A DNA stretch of 48,301 nt from Aphanocapsa lilacina HA4352-LM1 (GCA_019359725.1 JAHHGR010000031.1:1-48301); one strand, 5' to 3'. Positions 8,599 through 17,267 are shown, counted from the stretch's first letter. Numbers and translations: made by a program. The notes: a model not told the origin generated them from the letters alone.

Positions 8599-8621
8599 TT
8601 AATAAACACGTTGACTATTAA
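8599..8621. promoter_or_regulatory. Candidate operator ahead of the RND efflux operon
   Basis: TTAATA and TATTAA form an inverted repeat separated by 11 bases that contain CACGTTGAC. The site lies about 80 bases before the adaptor start, where a repressor would be expected to act, and shares the GTTGAC element with 8415-8428. Confidence 0.4.
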
Positions 8622-8702
8622 GATATAGACGGCGTAGGATCGGTGTGGTCCTCGGGCCGAGGGTTCGCCGGAGCCAACTATTCCATCGAGAGCAGCACTC
8701 GC

Positions 8703-10019
8703 ATGAGTAATCCAGAGCATTCACCCAGAGAAGATCAAGGCGTTCGGGCGGCCACGACTGCGGTGGCCGGTCCCGGGCCCGTCCCGCCCGCGGCACCCGC
8801 CTCCCCGGCGCCCAGGCAGCTTGCCGGTCTGCGCAGCCAGTGGTTCGGTCTGGTGCTGGGTCTGACGGTAATCGGCGGCGGCGCCTTTGTGCTGCACGCC
8901 CGCTCCGCCTCCGAAGCCAAGACCGAGGCTCCCGCCGCCCAGGCGGCCAAACCCCAGCCGGTGGTGACGGTGACCACCGCCACGGCGGCCTACGCGCCGA
9001 TGGCGCGCAATCTCGAAGTGACCGGCTCGATTTCCGCCTGGGATCCCCTCGCCATCGGGGCGGAGGCGAGCGGTCTGCGCATCGACCAGGTGCTGGTCGA
9101 AGAAGGCGAGCGGGTCCGGCGCGGTCAGACGCTGGTGGTGCTCAACGACGACATCTTGCGCGCTCAGCTTTCGCAAGCCGAGGCGCGTCTGGCGAGCGCC
9201 CGGGTAACGGTTTCCCAGCGCCGTGCGGCCCTCGCCAAAGCCCAGGCGACCGCCAACGAGGCGCGCGCCAACCTCCAGCGCTACCAGAGCCTGGGCAAGC
9301 AGGGTGCGATTTCTTCCCAGGAGGTACTCGCCCGCGAGACGCTGGCCCAGGGTGCCCAGGCCGACCTCGATCAGGCCCAGCTGGCCATCACCTCCGCCGA
9401 GGCGGCAGCCCAGGAGAACCAGGCCCAGATTGCCCAGCTGCGCGCCCAACTGGCCCAGACGCGCATCCTGGCTCCTGACGACGGCCTGGTGGCCAAGCGC
9501 GACGCCCGTCTGGGTGAGATTGTCTCCTCCGGCAAGGTGCTTTTCACCCTCGTGCGCGACAACCGTCTGGAGCTGCGCGCCCAGGTGCCTGAGATGGATT
9601 TGCCCAAAGTCACCGCTGGGCAGAGTGTGCTGGTCACCTCCGACGCCGACCGGCAGATCGCCGTCACCGGCAGGGTGCGCCAGATTACCCCGCAAATCGA
9701 TGAGCGCACCCGTCTGGGTGTCGTGCGCATCGATGTACCCTCGGTGAGCGGCCTGCGCCCCGGCATGTTCGTGCGCGGCCAGGTGCGCCTCGGATCGCAA
9801 AAGGCGCTTTTGGTACCCGCCCAGGCGGTCCTCAGCGGCGAAGACAGCTCCCAGGTCTTCGTGCTGGTGGGCGAGCAGGCCCGCACCCGCACGGTCACCG
9901 CCGGAGCGCGCAATGGCGACAGCGTCGAAATCAAAAGCGGCCTGAAGCCCGGCGAACGGGTGATCGTCGCCGGGGCCGGCTACCTCAAAGACGGCGATTA
10001 CGTCCGCCTGCCCAAGTAG
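8703..10019 (+). CDS. RND efflux periplasmic adaptor (membrane fusion protein)
   Basis: A 438-residue HlyD/AcrA-type adaptor. A ~40-residue proline- and alanine-rich cytoplasmic start precedes one membrane anchor (WFGLVLGLTVIGGGAFVL). Then come a lipoyl-like half (VEEGERVRRGQTLVVLN), a long alpha-helical hairpin rich in Ala and Gln, the second lipoyl half (RILAPDDGLVAKRDARLGE), a beta-barrel domain and the membrane-proximal domain ending AGAGYLKDGDYVRL. It bridges the inner-membrane pump encoded next to an outer-membrane channel. The channel is not encoded here, so a TolC-like protein must come from elsewhere. The ATG at 8703 was chosen because upstream in-frame sequence lies in the promoter region. 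Confidence 0.9.
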   Translation: MSNPEHSPREDQGVRAATTAVAGPGPVPPAAPASPAPRQLAGLRSQWFGLVLGLTVIGGGAFVLHARSASEAKTEAPAAQAAKPQPVVTVTTATAAYAPMARNLEVTGSISAWDPLAIGAEASGLRIDQVLVEEGERVRRGQTLVVLNDDILRAQLSQAEARLASARVTVSQRRAALAKAQATANEARANLQRYQSLGKQGAISSQEVLARETLAQGAQADLDQAQLAITSAEAAAQENQAQIAQLRAQLAQTRILAPDDGLVAKRDARLGEIVSSGKVLFTLVRDNRLELRAQVPEMDLPKVTAGQSVLVTSDADRQIAVTGRVRQITPQIDERTRLGVVRIDVPSVSGLRPGMFVRGQVRLGSQKALLVPAQAVLSGEDSSQVFVLVGEQARTRTVTAGARNGDSVEIKSGLKPGERVIVAGAGYLKDGDYVRLPK

Positions 10020-10046
10020 AGCTATACACCCGTAGGAATTTGTTGG

Positions 10047-13000
10047 ATGAACTGGAACATTTCTGCCTGGTCGATCCGCAACCCGGTGCCGACCATCGTG
10101 CTCTTTCTCGTGCTCACTGTGGCCGGGATCGTCTCGTTTTTCTCGCTGGGCATCGACGAGAACCCGAACATCGACGTGCCGGTGGTGGCGGTGACCGTCA
10201 CCCAGACCGGGGCGGCGCCGCAGGAACTGGAGACCCAGGTCACCCGCAAAGTCGAAGATTCGGTGGCGGGGGTGGGCAATGTCGAGCACATCATCTCGAC
10301 GGTCAACGACGGCGTCTCCAACACGACCATCCGCTTTGTGCTGGGCACCAACACCGACCGAGCGGTCAACGACGTGCGCGATGCGGTCACCAAGATTCGC
10401 CAGCAACTGCCCCAGGGGATCAACGAGCCCATCATCCAGCGCATCGATTTTTCGGGCGGGCCATTTATCTCCTACACGATTTCCGCCGACAAGCGCTCGG
10501 CGGTCGAATTGAGCTGGCTGGTCGACAACGACATCGCCCGCTCGCTCCTTTCGGTACCGGGCGTCTCCCAGGTGCAGCGCTCGGGTGGTGTGGACCGCGA
10601 AATCCGCATCAACCTTGACCCCAACCGCCTGCAGGCGCTGGGGGTGACCGCCGATCAGGTCAATGCCCAGATTCGTGCGCTCAATATCGATCTTCCGGGC
10701 GGCCGGGGCGAAGTCGGCCCCTCCGAGCAGGCCATCCGCACCCTCGGTAGCGCTCCCAGCATTGAACGTCTCCGCTCCACGCAAATTGCGCTCCCGAACA
10801 GTACCTTCGCCCGCCTCGACACGATCGGCACCGTCACCGACGGCCCGGCTGAGCAACGGCAGTTGGCCTTCTTGGACGGCAAACCGGCGGTCTCCTTCTC
10901 GGTGATCCGCTCCACCGGCAGCAACCTGGTGGATGTCGAAAAAGGGGTCGAAAAGAAAGTCGAGGAGTTGCGCAAGTCCATGCCGGGCGACATCCGCATC
11001 GAGATGATCCGCACCACCGCCGATTTTGTGCACATGTCCTACGACGCGTCGGTCGAAGCGCTGCTATTGGGGGCGGGCCTCGCGGTGGTGGTCATCTGGT
11101 TTTTCCTGCGCGACTGGCGCTCGACTTTGATCGCGGGCCTCGCCATGCCGCTGTCGGCCATCCCGACTTTTGCGGTGATGAAAGTGGCGGGCTTCACGCT
11201 CAACAACATGTCGCTGTTGGCGCTGGCGCTGGTGGTAGGCATTCTGGTCGATGACGCCATCGTCGAAATTGAAAACATCGTGCGCCATATCGGCATGGGC
11301 AAGCGGCCCTTCCAGGCCGCCCTCGAGGCGGCGGACGAAATCGGCCTGGCGGTGGTGGCAACCACCATGACGATCGTGGTCGTCTTTGTGCCGGTGGCCT
11401 TCATGGGCGGCATTCCGGGGCAGTTCTTCCGCCAGTTCGGCTGGACGGTAGCGGCGGCGGTGCTCTTCTCGCTGGTGGTGGCGCGCATGGCCACCCCGCT
11501 GATGGCCGCCTACTTGATGAAACCACTGTCCCACGCCGAAGAAAAAGGCCGGCTGGTGCGCACCTACGACCGGGTACTGGGCTGGGCGCTCGCCCACCGG
11601 GTCTGGACGCTGGTGTTCGCCGTCGCCTTTTTTGTCGGCAGCGTCGCCCTGATTCCGCTTTTGCCCACCTCGCTCATCGGAGCGGTCGACCGGGGGGAGA
11701 CGGTACTGAGTGTCGATTTGCCGCCGGGATCTTCTTTGCAGGACACCCGCCGCAAGGTCGATCAGATTACCCGGATCGTCCAGGCCCGCCCCGAGGTTAC
11801 CAAGATCTTTGCCTCGGTGGGCACCCCCAGCACCCAGGGCAGCTACAGCGCCGGGGAAGTCAATAAAGCGAGCCTTTACATCATGCTCAAGCCGCGCGAG
11901 GAGCGTTCGATCAGCCAGGAACAATTCGAAGCGCAGATTCGTGAACCGCTCAAGCAGGTGGCCGGGGTGCGCATCACCACCGCGGGCACCGGCGTCAGCG
12001 GCGGCAAACCGATGCAGATTGTCCTCACCGGCGACGACCCTGTGACCCTCAACCGGGCCGCCGACGCCCTCACCAACCAGATGCGCTCCCAGCCGGGCCT
12101 CATCGATGTCACCTCCAGTGCGGCCCTCCTGAGGCCCGAGATCCTGGTGCGGCCCGATTTTGCCCGCGCCGCCGATCAAGGCGTCTCGGTGCAGTCGATC
12201 GCCCGCACGGCCCTGATCGCCACCCTGGGCGACATCGACGCCAATCTCGCCAAGTTCAACCTCTCCGACCGCCAGATCAATATTCGCGTCCAGCTCGATC
12301 CGGCTTTTCGCGCCGATCTGGCCACGGTCGAGAACCTGCGGGTGGTGGGCAACAACGGCCTGGTGCCCCTCAAGTCGGTGGCGGATATCTCCGTGGGTAG
12401 CGGGGCTGCGCAAATCGACCGCTACGACCGCGCCCGCAAAGTCTCGATCGAGGCGAATCTTGCCCCCGGCACCGAACTGGGTACCGCCCTCAGAGCTGTG
12501 CGCAAGCTCCCGGCCTTTGCAAGCCTGCCCGCGGGGGTCAAAGAGCAGCCGGCCGGCGACTCCGAGATCCAGCGCGATGTGTTTAGCGGCTTTATGTATG
12601 CGATTGCCGCCGCCGTGCTGCTCATTTACGCGGTGCTGGTGCTGCTGTTCGGCGGTTTCCTCCAGCCGCTCACGATCATGATGTCGCTGCCGCTGTCGCT
12701 GGGTGGAGCGTTTATCGGGCTGTTGTTCTTCGGCAAGTCCCTGGGGCTCTACGCGCTGATCGGCATCATCATGCTGATGGGTCTGGTCACCAAGAATGCC
12801 ATCTTGCTGGTCGAATACTGCCTGATGGCTATGAAGGAGGGCCGCCCCCGTTTGGAGGCGCTGATGAGCGCCGGTGAAGCGCGCATGCGGCCCATCTTGA
12901 TGACCACGATCGCCATGATCGCGGGCATGATGCCCATCGCCCTGGGCATCGGCGCGGGCTCGGAGGTGCGCTCCCCCATGGCCGTGGCCGTGGTCGGCGG

Positions 13001-13166
13001 TCTGATCACCTCGACCCTGCTCACGCTGGTGATCATCCCGGTGGTCTTCACCTACGTCGATGACCTGCAGAACTGGCTTTTGGGCAATTTCCGCCGCGCA
13101 CCGCGCGAGCTTACGGAAGCCTACCGCACCCCCACCTTGCCGGTGCCCTCCCAGCAGCAGGAATAA
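10047..13166 (+). CDS. RND multidrug efflux permease (AcrB/HAE1 type)
   Basis: A 1039-residue inner-membrane proton-driven pump of full family length with twelve predicted helices and two large periplasmic loops. It starts with the classical IRNPVPTIVLFLVLTVAG helix. The proton-relay residues are present: the Asp pair in ALALVVGILVDDAIVEIEN (helix 4) and the Lys in GLVTKNAILLVEY (helix 10). The segment GEARMRPILMTTIAMIAG in the second half is also typical. It follows the adaptor gene by 27 bases and ends at a strong terminator. Its substrate cannot be deduced; neighbouring MarR suggests control by small aromatic or hydrophobic compounds (inference). Confidence 0.93.
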   Translation: MNWNISAWSIRNPVPTIVLFLVLTVAGIVSFFSLGIDENPNIDVPVVAVTVTQTGAAPQELETQVTRKVEDSVAGVGNVEHIISTVNDGVSNTTIRFVLGTNTDRAVNDVRDAVTKIRQQLPQGINEPIIQRIDFSGGPFISYTISADKRSAVELSWLVDNDIARSLLSVPGVSQVQRSGGVDREIRINLDPNRLQALGVTADQVNAQIRALNIDLPGGRGEVGPSEQAIRTLGSAPSIERLRSTQIALPNSTFARLDTIGTVTDGPAEQRQLAFLDGKPAVSFSVIRSTGSNLVDVEKGVEKKVEELRKSMPGDIRIEMIRTTADFVHMSYDASVEALLLGAGLAVVVIWFFLRDWRSTLIAGLAMPLSAIPTFAVMKVAGFTLNNMSLLALALVVGILVDDAIVEIENIVRHIGMGKRPFQAALEAADEIGLAVVATTMTIVVVFVPVAFMGGIPGQFFRQFGWTVAAAVLFSLVVARMATPLMAAYLMKPLSHAEEKGRLVRTYDRVLGWALAHRVWTLVFAVAFFVGSVALIPLLPTSLIGAVDRGETVLSVDLPPGSSLQDTRRKVDQITRIVQARPEVTKIFASVGTPSTQGSYSAGEVNKASLYIMLKPREERSISQEQFEAQIREPLKQVAGVRITTAGTGVSGGKPMQIVLTGDDPVTLNRAADALTNQMRSQPGLIDVTSSAALLRPEILVRPDFARAADQGVSVQSIARTALIATLGDIDANLAKFNLSDRQINIRVQLDPAFRADLATVENLRVVGNNGLVPLKSVADISVGSGAAQIDRYDRARKVSIEANLAPGTELGTALRAVRKLPAFASLPAGVKEQPAGDSEIQRDVFSGFMYAIAAAVLLIYAVLVLLFGGFLQPLTIMMSLPLSLGGAFIGLLFFGKSLGLYALIGIIMLMGLVTKNAILLVEYCLMAMKEGRPRLEALMSAGEARMRPILMTTIAMIAGMMPIALGIGAGSEVRSPMAVAVVGGLITSTLLTLVIIPVVFTYVDDLQNWLLGNFRRAPRELTEAYRTPTLPVPSQQQE

Positions 13167-13187
13167 CCTTTCACCTGAATCGAACCT

Positions 13188-13218
13188 GCCCGGCGCCGCT
13201 AAAGCGCCGGGCGTTTTT
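13188..13218 (+). terminator. Rho-independent terminator of the efflux operon
   Basis: A perfect stem GCCCGGCGC/GCGCCGGGC with a seven-base loop is followed by GTTTTTAT. Its T-tract overlaps the stop codon of the convergent gene at 13217. Confidence 0.88.
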
Positions 13219-14044
13219 ATCTGTCCTGCTTTTGAAGTTCGTCGAGCAACTGCCGGATGCGGGCGGCATCCTCGGCTCCAGGAGCGCTCCTCAGGTAATT
13301 TTCGAGATCCGCACGCGCTGCGGTGGGGTGTCCCAGCCGGTAGTGCAGAATCCCCCGGTCCCGCCACTCGGCAGGTGTGTTCGGGAAGATCACCAGAAGC
13401 CGCTCGACGGTGCCAAGGGCCGACTGCCAGTCGGAGCGCATCCAGTAGGCAAATTTGAGGTTGGTGAGCATCCGGGCTAGAAACCGCCGGGCGCCCACCG
13501 CCTCGAAAAACGCCGGATGCAACTCCAGGCGTCGGCCGTAAATACGTTCCAGGCGTTCCCTGCAGTCCTCGCGAAAAAGAATTTCACCCCGATGAAAAAC
13601 ATCGATGTGGATATCCATATCGGAGCGGTCGGGACGGATCAAAAAGTGTCCCGGCATACTCACCCCCACCATCGGAAAGTCCACCCGCCGGGCAATCTCC
13701 AGATACACCAGCGCCAGGGTAATCGGAATCCCCGTGCGGCGGTCAATCACCTCGTTGAGAAAGCTATTGCGCGGATCGTAGTACTCTTCTTCGTTGCCCC
13801 GAAAGCCCAGATCGTCGTAGAGATAGCGGTTGATGCCCTGCAGCATGCGCAGCGGATAGCGCTCGCCCTCGGTGCGCTCGCGCACTTCCTCGGCCATCGT
13901 ATCGAGGGCATTGAGGTACTCCTCGACGTCGAGGTCGGGATAGGCTTCCAGGGCAATATAGAGCGCTGCCTCCGCCAGGTCTATTTGCACCTCGGGCTGC
14001 TGCAGCACCTGGACAAAACGTTGTCGCGCCGACGATCGCTCCAT
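13217..14044 (-). CDS. SirB1-family transglutaminase-like protein with TPR region
   Basis: A 275-residue protein. The central part carries RMLQGINRYLYDDLGFRGNE, YYDPRNSFLNEVIDRRTGIPITLALVYLEIARR and VGVSMPGHFLIR, the SirB1/YchA pattern of a transglutaminase-like core that usually lacks a proven activity. The last ~85 residues form TPR-like helix pairs (NLKFAYWMRSDWQSALGTVE, then PAEWRDRGILHYRLGHPTAA). Function in cyanobacteria is unknown. It is convergent with the efflux operon and followed on the same strand, after 41 bases, by no other minus-strand gene; its start lies just downstream of the hypothetical gene ending at 14086. Confidence 0.85.
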   Translation of the reverse strand: MERSSARQRFVQVLQQPEVQIDLAEAALYIALEAYPDLDVEEYLNALDTMAEEVRERTEGERYPLRMLQGINRYLYDDLGFRGNEEEYYDPRNSFLNEVIDRRTGIPITLALVYLEIARRVDFPMVGVSMPGHFLIRPDRSDMDIHIDVFHRGEILFREDCRERLERIYGRRLELHPAFFEAVGARRFLARMLTNLKFAYWMRSDWQSALGTVERLLVIFPNTPAEWRDRGILHYRLGHPTAARADLENYLRSAPGAEDAARIRQLLDELQKQDR

Positions 14045-14085
14045 GGCCTCAGCGTGACACGCGCCCCGACTTTGGTCAAAAAGAC

Positions 14086-14652
14086 TTACTCGTCGAAGGG
14101 AAGTTCCTCAAGTCCGGCAATGGCGATGGCGAGCGCTTCGAGTTCGCGTTCGTCGGGCGCATCCCGGGCACTGCTGTCCAGCACGCTCGCCAGTTGGGCC
14201 AGGCTCGCGCGCACCCGGTCGGCTACCGGGCTGTTGCGCGGCAGACGCTCTGCGGAACTGCGCGCCTCGGCCACCAGCGGTACCAGCTGGTTGACCAGTT
14301 CTTCAAGACGCGCCCAGCGCAGGGCCGCCTCCTGCACCCGGCCGCTCTGGAAGCGAATGAGATCTTCTTGTTTTTGCAGGCGCTCTTCGAGGGCTGCCAG
14401 GGTGCCGCGGTGCGAACTGTCGAGATCCTCGGCCACCACTTCGAGGGCCGGCACCCGCCGCGAACGGGTCAGGTAGGGCAGCGCCTGCTGGAGCATCGAG
14501 GCGGTGATCCCGCCGCCTCGATGGCACTGGTTAAGCCGCGCTGCGATCACCGCCCAGCTCAAGTGGTCGTTCTGGTACCACTTGACGATCAGGTCGTTGT
14601 TTTTGCGGATAAATTGCTGGAGTTGCCTGTCTTGGCTGGGCGAAGGTATCAT
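14086..14652 (-). CDS. Hypothetical protein with N-terminal HTH-like and coiled-coil segments
   Basis: A 188-residue cytoplasmic protein I do not recognise. Residues ~15-55 (NNDLIVKWYQNDHLSWAVIA, then ARLNQCHRGGG) could form a helix-turn-helix-like fold. Residues ~75-150 are a continuous charged helix with coiled-coil spacing (LEERLQKQEDLIRF, LARLEELVNQL-like repeats). The tail is acidic. No membrane segment or catalytic motif is visible. It is divergent from the glycosylase at 14700 with only 47 bases between them and lies 41 bases upstream of the SirB1-like gene, with which it probably forms a transcription unit. Confidence 0.7.
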   Translation of the reverse strand: MIPSPSQDRQLQQFIRKNNDLIVKWYQNDHLSWAVIAARLNQCHRGGGITASMLQQALPYLTRSRRVPALEVVAEDLDSSHRGTLAALEERLQKQEDLIRFQSGRVQEAALRWARLEELVNQLVPLVAEARSSAERLPRNSPVADRVRASLAQLASVLDSSARDAPDERELEALAIAIAGLEELPFDE

Positions 14653-14699
14653 GGCGGCCCTTTCGCACGCGAGTACATCACCCTTACCACAAAAACAGC

Positions 14700-15311
14700 G
14701 TGAAAATACTGAATGAAGCTTATTTTAATCTTTCGCCCCTGTCCGTAGCGCGCCGGTTGCTCGGGTGCACGGTGGTGCGCCTGTTGGGAGGCGAGCGCCT
14801 GAGCGGCCGGATTGTCGAGACTGAAGCCTACGGTGGCCTGCGCGATCCTTCCTGTCACGTCGTGCGGCGCGATGAGCGCATCTGGTCTTTGCTGTCGGGA
14901 TCGCCCGGAGTCCTCTATCTGCACCGCACCTACCGGCACTGGCTCCTCAACATCACCTGCGACGCGGTGGGCGAACCGGCCTGCGTGCTTATCCGCGCCC
15001 TGGAGCCCACCGGCGGCGAGGAGCGCATGCGGCAGCGGCGCCGGGGCGCGCGGGATCTGACCAACGGTCCGGCCCGCCTGGTGGAGGCTCTGGCAATTGA
15101 TTTCGCCTGGGAGGCGAGCGCCCTGCCGCGAGCGGAATTCTGGCTGGAGGCAGGCGAGCCGGTGCCCGAGGAGCGGGTGCTCAACACTGTGCGCATCGGG
15201 CTCACCCGCGGCAAGGATCTGCCCTGGCGCTTCGCTGTGCGAGATAACCCCTGGGTATCCCGGTCGCTGGAAGCGGTACTCTCTGGAGCACCCCTCTCTC
15301 CTGGCCTCTAG
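14700..15311 (+). CDS. 3-methyladenine DNA glycosylase (AAG/MPG family)
   Basis: A 203-residue base-excision enzyme that removes alkylated purines. Family motifs visible are VARRLLGCTVVRLLGG, GRIVETEAYGG (the Glu activates the water), RDPSCH, the intercalation region GVLYLHRTYRHWLLNITCD, GEPACVLIRALEP and RGARDLTNGPARLVEALAI. The usual FG-x-PG/YVYG segment is altered to SGSPGVLYLHRTYRHW. It starts with GTG at 14700 and no strong ribosome binding site is seen. The stop overlaps the stop of the convergent DUF5996 gene through a shared CTAG. Confidence 0.88.
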   Translation: MKILNEAYFNLSPLSVARRLLGCTVVRLLGGERLSGRIVETEAYGGLRDPSCHVVRRDERIWSLLSGSPGVLYLHRTYRHWLLNITCDAVGEPACVLIRALEPTGGEERMRQRRRGARDLTNGPARLVEALAIDFAWEASALPRAEFWLEAGEPVPEERVLNTVRIGLTRGKDLPWRFAVRDNPWVSRSLEAVLSGAPLSPGL

Positions 15312-16255
15312 CGTGCTGACTGCGCCACCGGCAGGCGCTCCAGTTCGCGGCGATCCCACTTGGCCAGATCGGCGGCAGCCTCGTAGGTGCTCTGCAAGAA
15401 AGCCAGAAGCGTCCCTTCCGGGTCGTCCGCCTGGCGCACCGCTGCGTAGGGCAGGAGAAATTCGCCCATCTGGGCGCTGTATAAGGCGGCTTCCGGTTGC
15501 ACCGAATACTGTTCGAACCCCTCCGGCTTCGGGTAGGCGTAGGCATAAAACACCGCCTCGGTGGAGGCGTTGCCGGGCCAGAAGCCACAGCTGCTCACTT
15601 CGTGCGAATAGGCCTCCCGGGTGACCCAATCGGCCATGTTCGGCACCCCGCCCGGGTGCTCCGGGGCACGGCGTCCGGAGAAGCGGGTCACCGCCAGGTC
15701 AAAGCTGCCCCAAAAAAAATGCACAGGACTGGACTTGCCGATAAATCGCGAGCGAAAGGCATTCATGACCCGATCGGCCTGCACCAGAATGCGCCAGAAG
15801 CGCTGGGCGGACTGCGGATCGTAGGCCGCGTGCTGGCGATCCGCCTCGAAGGGAATTGGTTCGGCTACCTCCTGGGGCATCGTCCAGATGCGCACTTCGA
15901 TGCCCATGGCCTTGAGCGTCTCCAGCAACTCTGCATAAAAATCGGCCACGGAGCGGGGAGCAAGCGGGATTGTTCTGTGGATGCCGTCGCTGGTGTCGAT
16001 GCGCAGCCTGTGATCTAAAAAGTCAAAAGCGATCTCAAAAGCGAATGTACCGTAAGGAATCGACGCGGTAGTCAACCCCCGCGGTGTGACATACAGGGTG
16101 GACTGCCACCAATGATTGAGCCGGGGCGAGAGAGCCAGACGGATCTTGCCCACGATCTGGGTCCACAGGTGCAGAGTTGCGTAAGTGTCCTGCCACTGTA
16201 AAAAAGGCAAAGCCGGCCAAGCGTCGGTGGCGACGCGGGAAACGGGAACTGTCAT
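15308..16255 (-). CDS. DUF5996-family protein
   Basis: A 315-residue soluble protein. It begins WPALPFLQWQDTYATLHLWT and QIVGKIRLALSPRLNHWWQS, and later has PHFFWGSFDLAVTRFSGRRA-type sequence (HFFWGSFDLAVTRFSGRRAP) and REAYSHEVSSCGFWPG, all of which are typical of the DUF5996 family, present in bacteria of many phyla and without a known function. Many Trp and His residues are conserved-looking, which suggests an enzyme. The ATG at 16255 has GGAGG nine bases upstream and was preferred to an in-frame start 93 bases earlier. Confidence 0.82.
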   Translation of the reverse strand: MTVPVSRVATDAWPALPFLQWQDTYATLHLWTQIVGKIRLALSPRLNHWWQSTLYVTPRGLTTASIPYGTFAFEIAFDFLDHRLRIDTSDGIHRTIPLAPRSVADFYAELLETLKAMGIEVRIWTMPQEVAEPIPFEADRQHAAYDPQSAQRFWRILVQADRVMNAFRSRFIGKSSPVHFFWGSFDLAVTRFSGRRAPEHPGGVPNMADWVTREAYSHEVSSCGFWPGNASTEAVFYAYAYPKPEGFEQYSVQPEAALYSAQMGEFLLPYAAVRQADDPEGTLLAFLQSTYEAAADLAKWDRRELERLPVAQSAR

Positions 16256-16356
16256 CTTAAAAGCCTCCGTTTGAAACGAACCCAATAGCGATTGTCCGGT
16301 GCATCGCTTCCTTATTGTCCAGCTTCCAGAGGCAGCCTTCAGCTGCATACGCCCAG

Positions 16357-16396
16357 CCGCAACCTGACTCGCCGAGCCAGGCGCGCCAGGTTGCGG
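16357..16396. repeat. Inverted repeat with 10-base arms
   Basis: CCGCAACCTG and CAGGTTGCGG are perfect complements separated by 20 bases. No T-run follows on either strand. It lies between the start of the DUF5996 gene and the hairpin at 16414-16443 and may be part of a transcript end or a processing site. Confidence 0.5.
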
Positions 16397-16413
16397 CGGC
16401 GATGCTCAAATGC

Positions 16414-16443
16414 AAGCCCCGGGAGCGGATGCTCCCGGGGCTT
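16414..16443 (-). terminator. Strong hairpin, probable terminator of the 58-residue membrane peptide gene
   Basis: A 13-base perfect stem (AAGCCCCGGGAGC) with a four-base loop lies 27 bases past the stop codon of the minus-strand small gene. It is followed on that strand by GCATTT rather than a clean T-tract, so termination may be imperfect. Confidence 0.55.
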
Positions 16444-16470
16444 ATGGCAATCCAAGTCGTCTTAGGGAGG

Positions 16471-16647
16471 TTAGCGCCCTGGCCGGACCACCACCTCGGG
16501 CAGGTCGTAGACCACTGCTTCGGCTGCTGCCACACCAGGCAGGGTCAGCAGCTTCACCTGACGGGCCACAAATAATCCAGTCAGCAGCAAACCGCCGGTA
16601 ATCAGAAGGTGCAAGAAAAACTCGATGCGGACGGGTTGTCTTTCCAT
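16471..16647 (-). CDS. Small single-span membrane protein
   Basis: A 58-residue frame starting with ATG at 16647. The sequence begins MERQPVRIEFFLHLLITGGL and continues with LLLTGLFVARQVKLL, giving one transmembrane helix at about residues 9-30 with basic residues on both sides. The tail AAAEAVVYDLPEVVVRPGR is polar. It has the look of a real small membrane subunit: clean codon usage, a hairpin after the stop, and a palindromic site before the start. I do not recognise the family, and it is not obviously a known photosystem or cytochrome small subunit. No strong ribosome binding site is visible. Confidence 0.55.
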   Translation of the reverse strand: MERQPVRIEFFLHLLITGGLLLTGLFVARQVKLLTLPGVAAAEAVVYDLPEVVVRPGR

Positions 16648-16679
16648 AGGTCGGATTTCGCCTCGCGAACGTGAAATGA

Positions 16680-16698
16680 CTCTATCAGATTTATAGAG
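16680..16698. promoter_or_regulatory. Palindrome upstream of the small membrane protein gene
   Basis: CTCTAT and ATAGAG arms with a seven-base AT-rich spacer lie 33 bases before the small gene start, within its probable promoter. It could be an operator or part of the -10 region. Confidence 0.3.
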
Positions 16699-16718
16699 AG
16701 TGACTCAAGTCTTTTAAC

Positions 16719-16757
16719 AAAAAATGGAGCAAGTTATCGGGGGATAGAGCTTGCTCC
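16719..16757 (-). terminator. Rho-independent terminator of the tandem ssb genes
   Basis: On the minus strand GGAGCAAG pairs with CTTGCTCC around a loop, followed by ATTTTTTGTT. It lies 30 bases past the stop codon of the second ssb gene. Confidence 0.85.
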
Positions 16758-16786
16758 GGCAGGTCGAAGGGCTGGGTTGGCAGGTT

Positions 16787-17251
16787 TTAGAAAGGGATGT
16801 CGTCGTCGGCGACCGCGGCGGCGACGGGCCGAGCAGCAGGCGCAGGACGGCGGGCCGTCGGGGCGGCGGTTTTGCGTTCGGCGGCCGGGGGGCGCTGTTT
16901 GGTTGTTGCAGGCGGGACTGGGGCTGGAGCTGAAGTAGCTGGGGCAGCGGGAATAGCCACGGCGTGGACGCGCCGGGCGATCACCTCGACGTGGCGCTCC
17001 TTGGTACCGTCCTCGCGGGCGCGCGACTCGCTGTGCAATCGGCCCTCGACGATTACCGCGTCTCCCTGGTGGCAGTTGGCATGAAACTCCTCGGCGGCAG
17101 TGGCGAAGAGGACGACCCGGACGGTGTAATCGGCTTCGTCGGCTTTGAGGGCCGCAAAATGCAGCACCACCGAGGCCTGGGCCAGGCCGTCCTGGGTGTG
17201 GCGCAGTTGCGGGGCGGAATGCAGCGTGCCCAGAAGCGCAATCGTATTCAT
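16787..17251 (-). CDS. ssb: Single-stranded DNA-binding protein with acidic C-terminal tip
   Basis: A 154-residue OB-fold protein. Residues 1-105 form the OB domain (APQLRHTQDGLAQASVVLHF, then CHQGDAVIVEGRLHSESR, then KERHVEVIARRVHAVAI). A flexible Ala/Pro-rich linker leads to the terminal DDDIPF, the tip by which SSB recruits replication and repair partners. The N-terminal domain belongs to the divergent cyanobacterial SSB group. It lies 16 bases downstream of another ssb gene that lacks this tip, so the two are surely co-transcribed. The transcript ends at 16719-16757. Confidence 0.9.
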   Translation of the reverse strand: MNTIALLGTLHSAPQLRHTQDGLAQASVVLHFAALKADEADYTVRVVLFATAAEEFHANCHQGDAVIVEGRLHSESRAREDGTKERHVEVIARRVHAVAIPAAPATSAPAPVPPATTKQRPPAAERKTAAPTARRPAPAARPVAAAVADDDIPF

Positions 17252-17267
17252 GGCATGGCCTCGTATT

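Noticed and set aside
8721-11033. Very long open frame on the minus strand opposite the RND adaptor and permease
   Set aside because: It is antisense to two clear RND genes, has His/Gly/Arg/Asp-rich shadow composition and no family motif; high GC content makes such frames common. The same holds for the minus-strand frames over 4827-6182 and 11064-13367.
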